From Acridotheres tristis (Eukaryota > Chordata > Aves > Passeriformes > Sturnidae), in NCBI GenBank assembly GCA_037013685.1, contig CM072895.1, forward strand, positions 9,832,463-9,896,462: a stretch of DNA of 64,000 bases, in the 5' to 3' direction. The translations under genes were made by a program, and so were the position numbers. Shown here piece by piece: positions 1-9,600 of this stretch. How positions within the stretch are numbered: position 1 is the first letter of the stretch; each line of letters starts with the position of its first letter. The notes beneath the pieces are model-generated. The model saw only the letters and a list, made by a program, of their open reading frames with translations, searched no databases and had not been told where the DNA came from.

Positions 1-3000
1 CCCTCTGGGCCAGTGGTCATCCCACACACACTCTCCCCAGTCCCAAATTTATTCCTGCTTTTCATCCCTCCATGGGCAAGGCATGCTCACCGCTGGTCCT
101 CAGATGCAGCAGGTCAACAAGTAGATTGTGTGTTAGAGGGGGTTGGTATAGGGTCAAGGTTGGGGTTTTGGGGTGTTTTCCTTCTATTTATGGCAGGCAG
201 ATGGAATCCCTCCGTCATTCCTCCATCATTCCCCTGGGGAAAGGATGGGAACATCTGGAGAGCAGCAGGAGAGCATTGACTCATCCTGCAGCTTCATTAA
301 CTTCTTATAGCTGGTTATCATCTCCCTCAGATAAGAAGAGAGCAGCATCCGTGGGGTCAGGCCGGTGGTAATTGTCTGGGAAGGCTCCGGGGTTAACCCT
401 TCCCCCGCTGCCGGCTGAGCCTCCCCGGGCTGCCGGGGCACAGCCGGCGCTGGGGAACAGCTCGGAGCATCCCTCAGTTGTTCTCTCAGCCTGATGGGGA
501 GCTCAGTTCACCAGGACAGCTCCTGGGGCAGGAGGATGCCGCTGCATTTCCAGGAGGATGGGGACAACAGGGTAATGGCTACTTCTAGTGGTCGTGCCAC
601 GGCGGATGGTGCCGACAGCAATCAGTCCCTGTCAGCGAGGTGTGAATCCCCCTGGTCTCCCCATCACGCCTCTCTCTGGGTGTAAAGATGTTTTTGAATC
701 TCGCTTTGAAACCGGCTGAGTCTTCCCTTTGAACACCCCCCTAGGCTCATGCCTAACGAGGCAAACAAGCTAATTAGGCCACGGTGGAGCCCGGGGCTGA
801 TCGCCTGGGGCCAGCGCCCGGCAGCGGCCCCTTCCCTGCGCAGGAACAGCTTGTGGCTGCTCTCCTCAATCCGTGCCAGCATCCTTAAGGCGAGTGACAG
901 GTCTCTGCAGAAACCCTCCTGGCGAGTCGGAAGGGCTTTGGGGTTTGCTCGGTGCCTTCCACTGATAGGAAAAGCTCTCTGCAATGCAATGAGACCCTGG
1001 GACCCCCCAGCAGCATCCCTGGGTTTTAGCCATGCACTGTGAGCATTCAGCAAAAAACAGGTGTTGTGGGATGATCAAGAGCATCTTGTGGGATCCCTGA
1101 CCCAACTCTCCTCCACCTGCCCAGCTCGAGACAACCTGCCAGCTCACATCTCCAGGGCAAGTGCTAGCAAAAATAGGGAACTGACTGTCATGCCCCCATG
1201 AAGCCTGGCAGAAATAACACTTCTGGCCAGCCAAGAAGGTCCAGAAGTGTGGCTGGGAGATGGGAGCATGAGCACGGACCAGAATGGGGTCAGGGTGCAG
1301 CTGGCACAGCCCTGCCCACCTCGAGGATGCCAAGGGCAAAGTGATCCATGGGACGAGGCTGTGACTTTGTGGGGTGCTAGAAAGGCAGCACCCTGTTTGC
1401 CCTGGGTCATGTTTGGCCATACTGGATAGCTGCCTACCCCAGTGGGGTGGCATCTGTCCCAGCTGTCCCCACGCTGCCCCAGGACACAGTTCCCAGCCGG
1501 CCGGGTGCTTGCTCCTGACAATGAGGTAGCGTCTCCAATGGCTGGGTTAAAGGCTTCGCTTCGGGCATTGGCCAATCTGTTTTCTCTCCGTCTGGGAGCC
1601 AAATGGAAGGCACTGGCCATAAGGGACCCACTGCAGCTTGGTGTTCCCACGCAGGCAGGCAGGCTCCCAGGCTGCCTGGGCTGCAGCAGGGATGCTCCAA
1701 CGAGAGGAGATCAAGGTCAAGGTGCTCAAAAACAGCTTTTCCCAGCTGTTCCCCATCCCAGCCCTGTGGGATGTGTGCTTCTAAAGCCTTGTCCTAGGAA
1801 AGAGATTCTCCCCTCTTTTGGGTTTATTGCCACAGAAGGAAGCACAGCTGGCATGGTTGGAGACTCACAACATTTTCTGCTGGAAAATACTGGGCTGGGA
1901 GATGGAGCATCTCCCAAAATGGGAGTGGAAGGGGGCTCAGAGCAGGGCAAGCCCACAGTCTTCTCTGTCAATCCAGGCCATTTGGGGCATGGCACAACAT
2001 CTTTAAGGAAATGACAAATTTAATTTTCTTTTTTTAATTTAACCATTTCAAACCATATCAAATGGTTTTTATTATTCCTAACCTCCTGTATCCCCCACCC
2101 TCCAAATTCTCCAACAAGGAGAATTTCAAAACATTGCATTTGGGTCCAGTTTGAATCAAAGCCAGATTTTGAAACCTTCAGATCTTTGCAAAAGGCACCA
2201 TCACCCTCCAGACAGCCACCACCCAGCCCAGCCAGGATGGGAGACCTCCAAGACAAACACATGAGGCAATACCAAAGGATGCTGAAAGGCTTCTTCCCCC
2301 TGGACCATGGTGAAGCAATGTCCCTATGCTGGCCTGGCCATGGGGCTCAGACAGACATATCCTACCCTCAGTCTCCTGACAGACCATGGGACATTTCTGC
2401 TCCTAGCACTGCCTCTGTCCTGAGCCCAGGCTGTGTGGCCTCAGACCCCCTGTGTGCTTTCCCCCATTCTGGAGCATCCTTCACCACCTCCTCAGGGCAG
2501 CCACCTTTCAGGGCTGGGAGAAGTGGTGCCAACTGGGGCACATTCACAGCATTTCGGGATCACTGGGGGTCCCATTGGCCTTTAGCAACTTGAATTGCCT
2601 GGGAACCATAACCCCATTCCATGGATGCATTTTCCAAGCAGCTCCTGCTGGGCTGGGGTTGGCACATGGCACCTGACCCTGAAAACTGGAAGGTTCCTGG
2701 GGCAGTTGCTCAGTTCTTCCCATGGGTCCTGTCCTGCAATGGGACCCCAGTGGAATGGTGAGACATCTGTCCCATGCACTGGATGTACATTTCACTCGAA
2801 GCAGAGATGCTGCCTCGTGCTCTCCTTGGGCACGTGGAACTCAGGGTCAGTGGAAATTGGGACAGGAATATTTGCTGAGGGAGTGGTGGCAGTGAAATCA
2901 TGCACTGCCCCATTGGGGAGATGGGGGCATGGGCAAAGAAATCAAAGAAAGCCCCCATGGTGGAGGAAGGCCCACAGGGATGGAAGAGCTGAGAGCTCTG

Positions 3001-3054
3001 TGCCAGAGGGGAAGAACCACAGGCTCAGGGTTCCCTCTGTCTGTCCCCCTCCAG
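1..3054. other. GC-rich non-coding DNA, probable intron of long PIK3R3 form
   Basis: No exon could be supported here. I looked for the pieces that should precede the first BH exon in a p85-type gene (SH3 domain, PPTPKPRPP-like proline segment, the APPDIAPPLL and LYR motifs of the N-terminal BH half) in all three plus-strand frames and saw none. Open frames are short, differ between strands and have noncoding-like composition. An AT-rich island around 741-780 contains TAACGAGGCAA and AGCTAATTAGG and belongs to the shared motif set described under 722-782. Inference: intron of the long transcript. Confidence 0.5.
722..782 (-). repeat. Copy A of a dispersed three-block motif
   Basis: Read on the minus strand this stretch contains AATTAGCT, then TTGCCTCGTTA, then TTCAAAGGGAAG. 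The same three blocks occur in the same order on the plus strand at 4353-4392. The core 22 bases (754-775 here) match 4353-4374 at 20 of 22 positions in inverted orientation. A third site at 17890-17920 has CCTCGTTA and CAAAGGGAAG. It could be an ancient interspersed repeat or a reused enhancer module; the sequence alone does not decide. Confidence 0.45.
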
Positions 3055-3186
3055 ATGCCTCAGCTGTGGACATGGACCTGTACGAGGCCCAGACACTGGC
3101 AGATGCCCTGAAGTGGTACCTGCAGGAGCTGCCCACACCCCTCATCCCTCCAGCTCTCTACAGTGACTTGGTCCACATGGCTCAAG
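3055..3186 (+). CDS. PIK3R3: PIK3R3 long-form exon: BH/RhoGAP-like domain, first visible part
   Basis: A 132-bp exon with acceptor CCCCCTCCAG and donor GTAAGC, entered and left in phase 1. It reads Asp (completed by the upstream exon), then ASAVDMDLYEAQTLADALK, then WYLQELPTPLIPPALYSDLV. This lines up without gaps with the p85-alpha BH segment around [35 protein letters not shown], including the LADA, LPxPxIPxAxYS pattern. In class IA regulatory subunits the BH domain is a RhoGAP-fold module that binds small GTPases (Rac, Cdc42, Rab5) and PTEN. Assignment to PIK3R3 rests on order, strand and splice phase with the downstream exons. No start codon is expected because this is an internal exon. 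Confidence 0.82.
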
Positions 3187-6015
3187 GTAAGCACACGTGG
3201 GCTCCCCCCACACCTGGGACCTCTGTGGGGCTGTAGAAACTTTGGGAAGCCCCTAGAAAGGCTTCCCAGCATCTCCAGGGTAGCTCTGATCCCATCCCCT
3301 GCCCAATGCTGCACTAAGGGCAGATTCTGAGAAGGACCACTGGGAACATCACCTGTGCTGGAGCAGCTTGGCAGCATTTGGGAGATGCTCTGGGAAAGAA
3401 GGGAGATCCAAGGGGTTGCTTTTCCCCACCACAGTGTGGTCTTCTCCCTCTGCAGTGCCCAGAGGAGGAGGTGCTGCCTGCCAGGACAGGCAGCTGCCAA
3501 GGCTGGGTGATGCTGGCCCCAGAAGAAAGCATTATTATAATATTTTGGCTCTGCTGTCTGGGAATTTTTTCCTGTAATCTCATTAACTCCTGGCTTTATA
3601 TGGGCACAAAAAAATTCTCAGCTTTTTCAGCTTAGTGCCATTAGGAAGTGCCTTTAGATCCCTGCAAGCTCTTGAGGCTCTGTGCAAATGTATGAGACCA
3701 TCAAGGTTTTGGGTTTATTTGATTTATTTTCAAATAAACAGAGCAGGGCCCATACCAAGGTCAGCAGAGCCCACGGTCCATCCCAACAGTGAGCCTGGAC
3801 CAAAATTCATTTCAAGTGAGTCCTCATAGAGCCACTCAACCCCTCCCAGCCAGAGGGCCCGTGGGCATCACCAGGCACACAGGAAACCCTTGCCCATTGT
3901 GTTTGACAAGACCTGAATCTCCTGCTGCTTGTGAAACCAGGATTTCTTCCCCTTCCATAGCAGCTCTCATCTCGCTGCCAGTTGCTGCGGTACCCTCCAT
4001 CCCTGAGCATCACTTCCCTATCGTAAGCCAGATTAGTGCTTGGGCAGATCATATTCTCGGCTGCCTTAAGAGGCACTAAAAGATCACCCGTGGCCAGACT
4101 AGGTTGGCCTTTTCCTACCAGGTCCTGATGGGAAAAGGCCACGGGCTCTTTGTGGCTTCCAGTGAGGCAGAAGGGACGCACGGAGAAGGTGAGGGATAAC
4201 TCACAGCCCATCCTCCCTGCCCTGCACTGAGACACAGAGCCAGAAGAAATACCCCTGGGGCTGGTGGCACAGAGAAGCTGCCTTCCCCTCACCCGTCAGA
4301 GGAGAAATCAAAGGCTGCCTCCCTTCCAAGGATAAAAACGCAATTAGGAAGCAATTAGCTGGGTTGCCTCGTTAAGCAACTTCAAAGGGAAGCGCCTTTC
4401 CCTGCAGCCTGTGCTGCAGCGGGCTCTGCTCCTGGCACAACAGGGGCAGGAGGAGGAGGAGGCAGAACGGTGGAGAAACCAATGGGAAGAGGATTTCTCT
4501 GGGGCTTAAAGGAAAAAATTAAAATATAAGGCTTTGAGGAGACGGTGCTGGGTTTTGGCAGCCTGCCCTGCAAGGCTCCTCTGCCCTGCTTGAGGCTGAG
4601 AGCTGGGAAAGCAGCAAGATGACCACCTTCCAAAGGAAGGGGAAAACATCCCCAAATTCTCCCTTTGGCTGTGAGCCTTCTCCTGCAGGATCCTCAAGGT
4701 GCAAGAAAAGCAGGAATTGTGGCAGGGGAGGCCTGGAGCAAAGCTAAACATCTCTCAGGAGCAGTTTGTTGGATACAAGGGCTCACCAACATCCCATTGC
4801 CAACATGGCTGGGTTGCAGACCTGCTTTGGAGGGGATCCCAGACCCCTGCCCCTCCAGCTCTGGTGCACCCTGGCTCCAAGGGTGGATGTTGGGAGCTGG
4901 CTGGGCATTGGCCAAGCCTCAGTCCTGGTGCAAAGAGCCACGGGGAGCTGAGTCAGCCCCCGGCTGTCAGAGCAGGGCTTTGAAGCCGGCTGAGAGCAAC
5001 CCAGCCCTGGGGACTTCCCTGTCCCCAGCAGATAAAAGGACTGGGACAAGGCAGGAATGGAGGAGGGTGAAGAGAGGCTGTTTCCTGTGCCTGGGGCAGC
5101 ATCGCAGTCCCAGGGCGCTGAGCTCACTGCTCACAAGACCAGGGAGCCTCGGCCAAAGCTGCCAGAGGGCACTGGGGACATGGTGGGAACTCGGGGGCTG
5201 TGGGCTGCTCAGGGCACCCATGACAGTGGTTTTGGCAGCACCTCTCTGAAATGCAATGCCATTAAGTGCCTGGTTTTATTCATATGGGCAATTCGATCAC
5301 CACTAGAAGCAGCTGCATCCCAGTCAGCCCTGCCTGTGCTGTGTTTCATGTGAGACCATGATACAGGAGCCTCACTGCAGCCCCACCTGCAGCCCAATTG
5401 CACATTATTTTTTCTTCCTAAAAACCCTTTTCCTTCCCAGATCGCTGTTTCTGCAGGGGAGCCTTTAAATTCAGCAGATCTTCAAGCTGGTGCCCATTTT
5501 CCTACCTCTGCTTTGTTCTGCTTTTACTATGCACCAGGGCATAGTGGCTTTGCTGTGCACCAGGGCAGGGCTCTCACTGTTCTCCATTCGAGCAGCACAG
5601 AGGGATTTTGAGGTGCAGCCCGTACCAGGTGAGCAGCTCAGCCCTCTGAGCTCCCTCCCTGGATGTGCTGTCAAGGGGGAATGTACTAAAGGCACCTGAC
5701 AACCTGATCTGAGGTGGTGTGAGTGGGTAAATGGGGCAGGCAAACCCCAGAAAGAAGTGGCCAAGACCGTGAAGAAATCATCTCTGCAGACCCTGGGATA
5801 TTCCCGAGTCCATGGCCTGTCTGGGAAGGGATGGGCTGCAAAGAAATAGTGGTGGGAGAGGTGGAGGTCAGGTTGTTTTGGGTCTCTGGGGGGAGTAGAG
5901 AACTGCCACAGCTCATGCCCTGTGTGCTGGTAAGTGCTGGTCTCCCATGAGAGGCATGGAAATGCCCTTGACCTCCCAAACTGACCATTTTTTTCCTGTG
6001 TCCCCTCTGCTACAG
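3187..6015 (+). other. PIK3R3: Intron between BH exons 1 and 2
   Basis: Begins GTAAGC and ends CCTCTGCTACAG. GC-rich, with no coding exon seen. Its one notable segment is an AT-rich island at about 4325-4395 holding paired AATTAG motifs and copy B of the dispersed motif. Short stretches near 3525-3625 and 3700-3740 are AT-rich without recognisable content. Confidence 0.6.
4353..4392 (+). repeat. Copy B of a dispersed three-block motif
   Basis: Contains AATTAGCT, TTGCCTCGTTAA and TTCAAAGGGAAGC in this order. The first 22 bases are 20/22 identical to the reverse complement of 754-775, and the TTCAAAGGGAAG block is shared exactly with that copy but lies closer (6 instead of about 20 bases after CCTCGTTA). 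GTTGC and GCAAC at 4363-4380 also form a small imperfect palindrome. Homeodomain-type AATTAG motifs just upstream (4341-4358) suggest a regulatory element. Confidence 0.45.
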
Positions 6016-6217
6016 AGACCCCAAGCCTGGAGGAATGTGGCCAGCGAGCCAGAGCCCTGCTGGCCCCCCCAGCCCTACCACAGCCACAGGCACTGCTCCT
6101 GCGCCAGCTCGCCCGCCACTTCTGTCACCTGTGCCAGGGCGGCCACCGCAGCCGCCCCTCACCCCGGCTCCTCGGGGAGCTCTTTGGGGAGCTGCTTCTG
6201 CGCCCTGCAGCAGCCAG
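6016..6217 (+). CDS. PIK3R3: PIK3R3 long-form exon: BH/RhoGAP-like domain, middle part
   Basis: A 202-bp exon, acceptor CTCTGCTACAG, donor GTGAGC, phase 1 in and phase 2 out, no internal stop. It reads ETPSLEECGQRARALL, then APPALPQPQALLLRQLARHF, then the end LLGELFGELLLRPAAAS. It matches the p85-alpha stretch from EVQSSEEYIQLLKKLI to LSEIFSPMLFRFSAAS, keeping the HQ/QP-LTL-LL-HF and L-E-F-LL-R pattern. The Arg at 6201-6203 aligns with p85-alpha Arg274, a residue reported as needed for Rab5 GAP activity. The exon is much more Ala/Leu/Pro/Arg-rich than p85-alpha, in line with local high GC. The divergence exceeds that of the SH2 exons, as is usual for BH domains in this family. Confidence 0.8.
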
Positions 6218-6569
6218 GTGAGCTCCCCTGCCATGCACAGGGCAGGACAGGGGAGAGGAGGGTGCCCATGGACAGGCTGACCCAACCAAGCTGGGTTTTC
6301 TGTATGACAGTACACCAGTGCCCCAGGCACAGGGCTCTCCCAAGGGGGAGGCCACATCTGGGAGGTGCCATTCCAGCTATGATGCTCAGACATGGCTCCC
6401 ATTCCCAAAGTGACCAGGCATGATGTGCACACACAAGACTGGGGTTCACAGCATTGCCTCAGTCCCACAGCAGATCCATTGGGGTAGCTGGCTGCTGTTC
6501 CAGGGAGTTGGGGGTCTCCTGGGAGATGGAACTGCTGGTGTCCTCACACACCTCTCCTCCTCTTCTCAG
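6218..6569 (+). other. PIK3R3: Short intron between BH exons 2 and 3
   Basis: A 352-bp intron, GTGAGC to CCTCCTCTTCTCAG with a good pyrimidine tract. Nothing else seen. Confidence 0.7.
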
Positions 6570-6655
6570 CACCGAGGGAGGCCCTGAGCTCCGTGCAAGG
6601 ATCCTCGAGTCCTTCATCATGGCCAGCGAGGTGGCAGAGCTGCCGACAGCTCCTG
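6570..6655 (+). CDS. PIK3R3: PIK3R3 long-form exon: end of BH domain and linker to the shared exon
   Basis: An 86-bp exon with acceptor CTCTTCTCAG and donor GTAAGA, phase 2 in and phase 1 out. Joined to the previous exon it reads AAASTEGGPELRARILESF, then IMASEVAELPTAP, matching [20 protein letters not shown] to ERQPAP of p85-alpha. The last base is the G of a split codon. Splicing to 49505 (CT CTT CCT CCG) gives Ala-Leu-Pro-Pro-Lys-Pro-Pro-Lys-Pro, so the long product would run straight into the proline-rich segment and nSH2 domain. The phase matches that of the p55-gamma first exon, which is the strongest internal argument that the exons belong to this gene. Confidence 0.82.
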
Positions 6656-9600
6656 GTAAGAGATGTCTGGCTGGTGGCAGAGGGGGGACAGTGGGTGTGA
6701 CACTCAGAGCAGTGACAGCAGCAAATCATAGGGCAGTTTCAGTGGCTGGTGCAGTATGAGAAGGTGCTTATGTTCCTGTGGCAGTGCCCAGGCTGTGCTG
6801 GCTCCCTGTCCCATTTCCCTCTCTCCTTTCTCAGTGACACTGATTTGGGGGCATTTCTTTGCAGTCCCTCTGAAGGTTTGCAGCTGTTTTCTGGCTTCAT
6901 GTCTGTGTCATTGCTCTCTGGTCCCTGGGTTTGTGATGCAAACAGGTTCTGCTCTCCCATTTTGGGGGCTTGGTGTGAGTTGGGGGCTCTTGGTGGGGGG
7001 CTCATGCACAGCTTGTTTTGTAGAGTGAGGATCTGTATATAATCTGGGAGGAAAAAAACAGCAGCATGACCATAAAATGGCAGGATGGTACTTGCTACAG
7101 CATCCTATCACAGTTTATGATTTTTAACTTGCATTTAGTCCCCATGTGTGCAGAATCATGATGCATCCACTGCTGCTTCCCCTACTGGGCATCCCCAGGG
7201 TGGCGATGAAGACAAGCACTTGCCCCCACCTTTCCATGCATGGACAGCAGTCAGGAGAGTGGCTTTTTCTGCAAATGTTAGTGACCCCCACCCCCAGGGC
7301 TGCAGTACTGCCCCTTTCATTGTCAACATCACTGTTTGTGTCCAGCATCTCCTTGCTCTTTTGCTCTGCTGGCCACCTTCTCCTGCCATGTCCCTCTTGC
7401 TGGGTGGCAGCTTGTGATCCCATCAGTGTCCAAAACTGAAGCACGTGCTCCCTGTGTCCTCTGCAGCACTCCAAGGATGGGAGGCAGCTGGTACATCCAA
7501 GCAGGGATGTACATGGGAGGGAGAGAGGGTTCTCAGGGGAGCACAAACCTCAGACCTTGAGGACCACAGAGACCCATCCTTGTGGGATCCTATCACCAGG
7601 CTGTCACTGAGACCTGCCTGTTCCCCCACACTGAGCTCCCCAGATGCCTGAGAGGCACAATTGCTTCCAGCCCTCCTCCTTGGAGATATGTTGGCGCTGG
7701 CCCCAGTGAATTGTTTTGGTTTGTGATGTCTCTGGGTCCTTGTCACCACCCTGCCTCCCTGGGGGATGGCCAGGCCAGGCAGGATTACGACTCTTAATAT
7801 TCCTCATAAATCAGCCCTTTCAGACTTGTCATCTCATTTATTGCTCTCCCCCAAGCTCTCACCCATGAGTTTGTCAGGATGCATCTGTCTCCTCCACCTG
7901 CTGATCCAGCTGATGGGCAGCTGCAGCCCAGCAGTCCCTGGGGTCACTGCTGCCGTCCCCAGACTTTGTAATGTCATCGCCTGTCACCACCCCAAACTGA
8001 AAAGAGGAGTTGGGCAGGATCTTGAGGTCCTCATCCCCTTCCTGAGTCAAAATCTCCCCTGTGGTCATCCCACAAGTGTGGGGCAGGACACCTGGACTCA
8101 CTGTGGGACTTCAGGCAAGTCCTGCCACCTCCCCTCTCTTTGTACCTAAAAGCGAGGATATTATTACTTGGCTGTCATCACATTAGGATGTTGGGAAGCT
8201 TAATTAAATGCCAGCAAAGCGATTTTGAGAGCTGCAGATGAAAGGGGCTATATATAAAGTGCAAAGAATTATTATTAGCGGTGCGGTCCATGCCCTGGTC
8301 CTGCTCCCATCACCCTGGCCCCACTCCCCTGCATCCCGGCACCGGGATTATTTTAGTGTGTGTGTGGAGTTGTGGTTTTATAATTATACATGTAAAATAG
8401 CTATAAATACCCTGCAATAACACGGCAAGTGTGTGCGCATAGCACAGGAATAGGAGTCGGTAGCTGACATAAGGAAACCGTGGTGTGACCTCATTCTGAC
8501 TCAGATGTAAATATACCTCATGTGAGGGGGCAGATGGGGGGCTCGGGGTTGCTTGGGGCTGCAGGGACAGTGGCCTCCTCAGCAGGGAGAGGCCTGGGGA
8601 GAGATCTGAAGCTGTTTGCTAATTCCAGGGAGGCTCCTGCAGGGCCAGGATCCTTCCTCTCCCATGTATCCTGGGACTGATGGGGGAAGTTTTTGAGTCT
8701 TGGATGTTAAAATCTTAAAGAATAAAAATGTAAATTAAGGAATTTGGTCCTGGAGGGGCTTTTCTGGGTGAACTTGCTGGGTTTGCAGTGTCCTTTCCTC
8801 CAGGCACTGCTCCTGAGGGGTCTCTTTAGCTGCCTGTTTTATGAGCTGCAAAGGAGAAAATGAGTTTGTGGTGGCTCTTGAAAGCTGTTCCTAGGATGCA
8901 GTGCTGGGGTCATGCTGGAGGCACTGGTCTGCATAGGGCCATGCTCTGGTTAGCATAGGGAAATGCCACAGATCCGTGGAGAAGCTGCAATGGAGCCTGG
9001 GGCCAAGTGACTGCATTCAGGCCACCTTGCTGAGCTCTCCGGCAAGCCCCCAGCACTGGGCAGACACCCCAGGGGGACATTTCTCAGCCCCATGGGGGCC
9101 CAGGGGGGCATACAGAGCTCACAGCAGGATCCCAGTGTCTGGGAATGACTGTTTCCCGGGCAGGGTGAGGGGGCAGGGGAAGGCAAAGGGAAGGAGTGAT
9201 GCAAATACCAGCTCAGCTGAAGGAAGATGACTTCATCTCCTTTTCCTCTCCTGGTGCTATTTATAGTCACTTTAATTTACTCCCCTTTGCTTTATTATCT
9301 CTCCAACAAGCCGTTAGCCCTCAGACAGCAGGATGCCTTTACTCACCATGCAGCCAAAAGTTCTGAAAAAAAACCCCTCAACCCACCACCAAAAAAACCC
9401 AAAAGCGGGGGCAGGAGGCAGAGGAAGGCGGCAGAGCACTTGGGCAGGAGCATCGCTGCCCTGTGACGTAGCTTTCTGGAAAAAAACAGGATTTTTTGCT
9501 CCTTTTGGAGCAAGTCAACTGGGCAAGGAAGGTGTCCCCTTCCTCCTTCAGAGCAGTGTCTGGAGGGGTCAGGACTGGTGGTGCCAGGGTCCCTCCTGGA

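Noticed and set aside
664..1053. 129-codon minus-strand frame covering motif copy A
   Set aside because: Any coding reading would be interrupted in function by the AT-rich motif island. No similarity recognised, and shadow frames exist on the plus strand.
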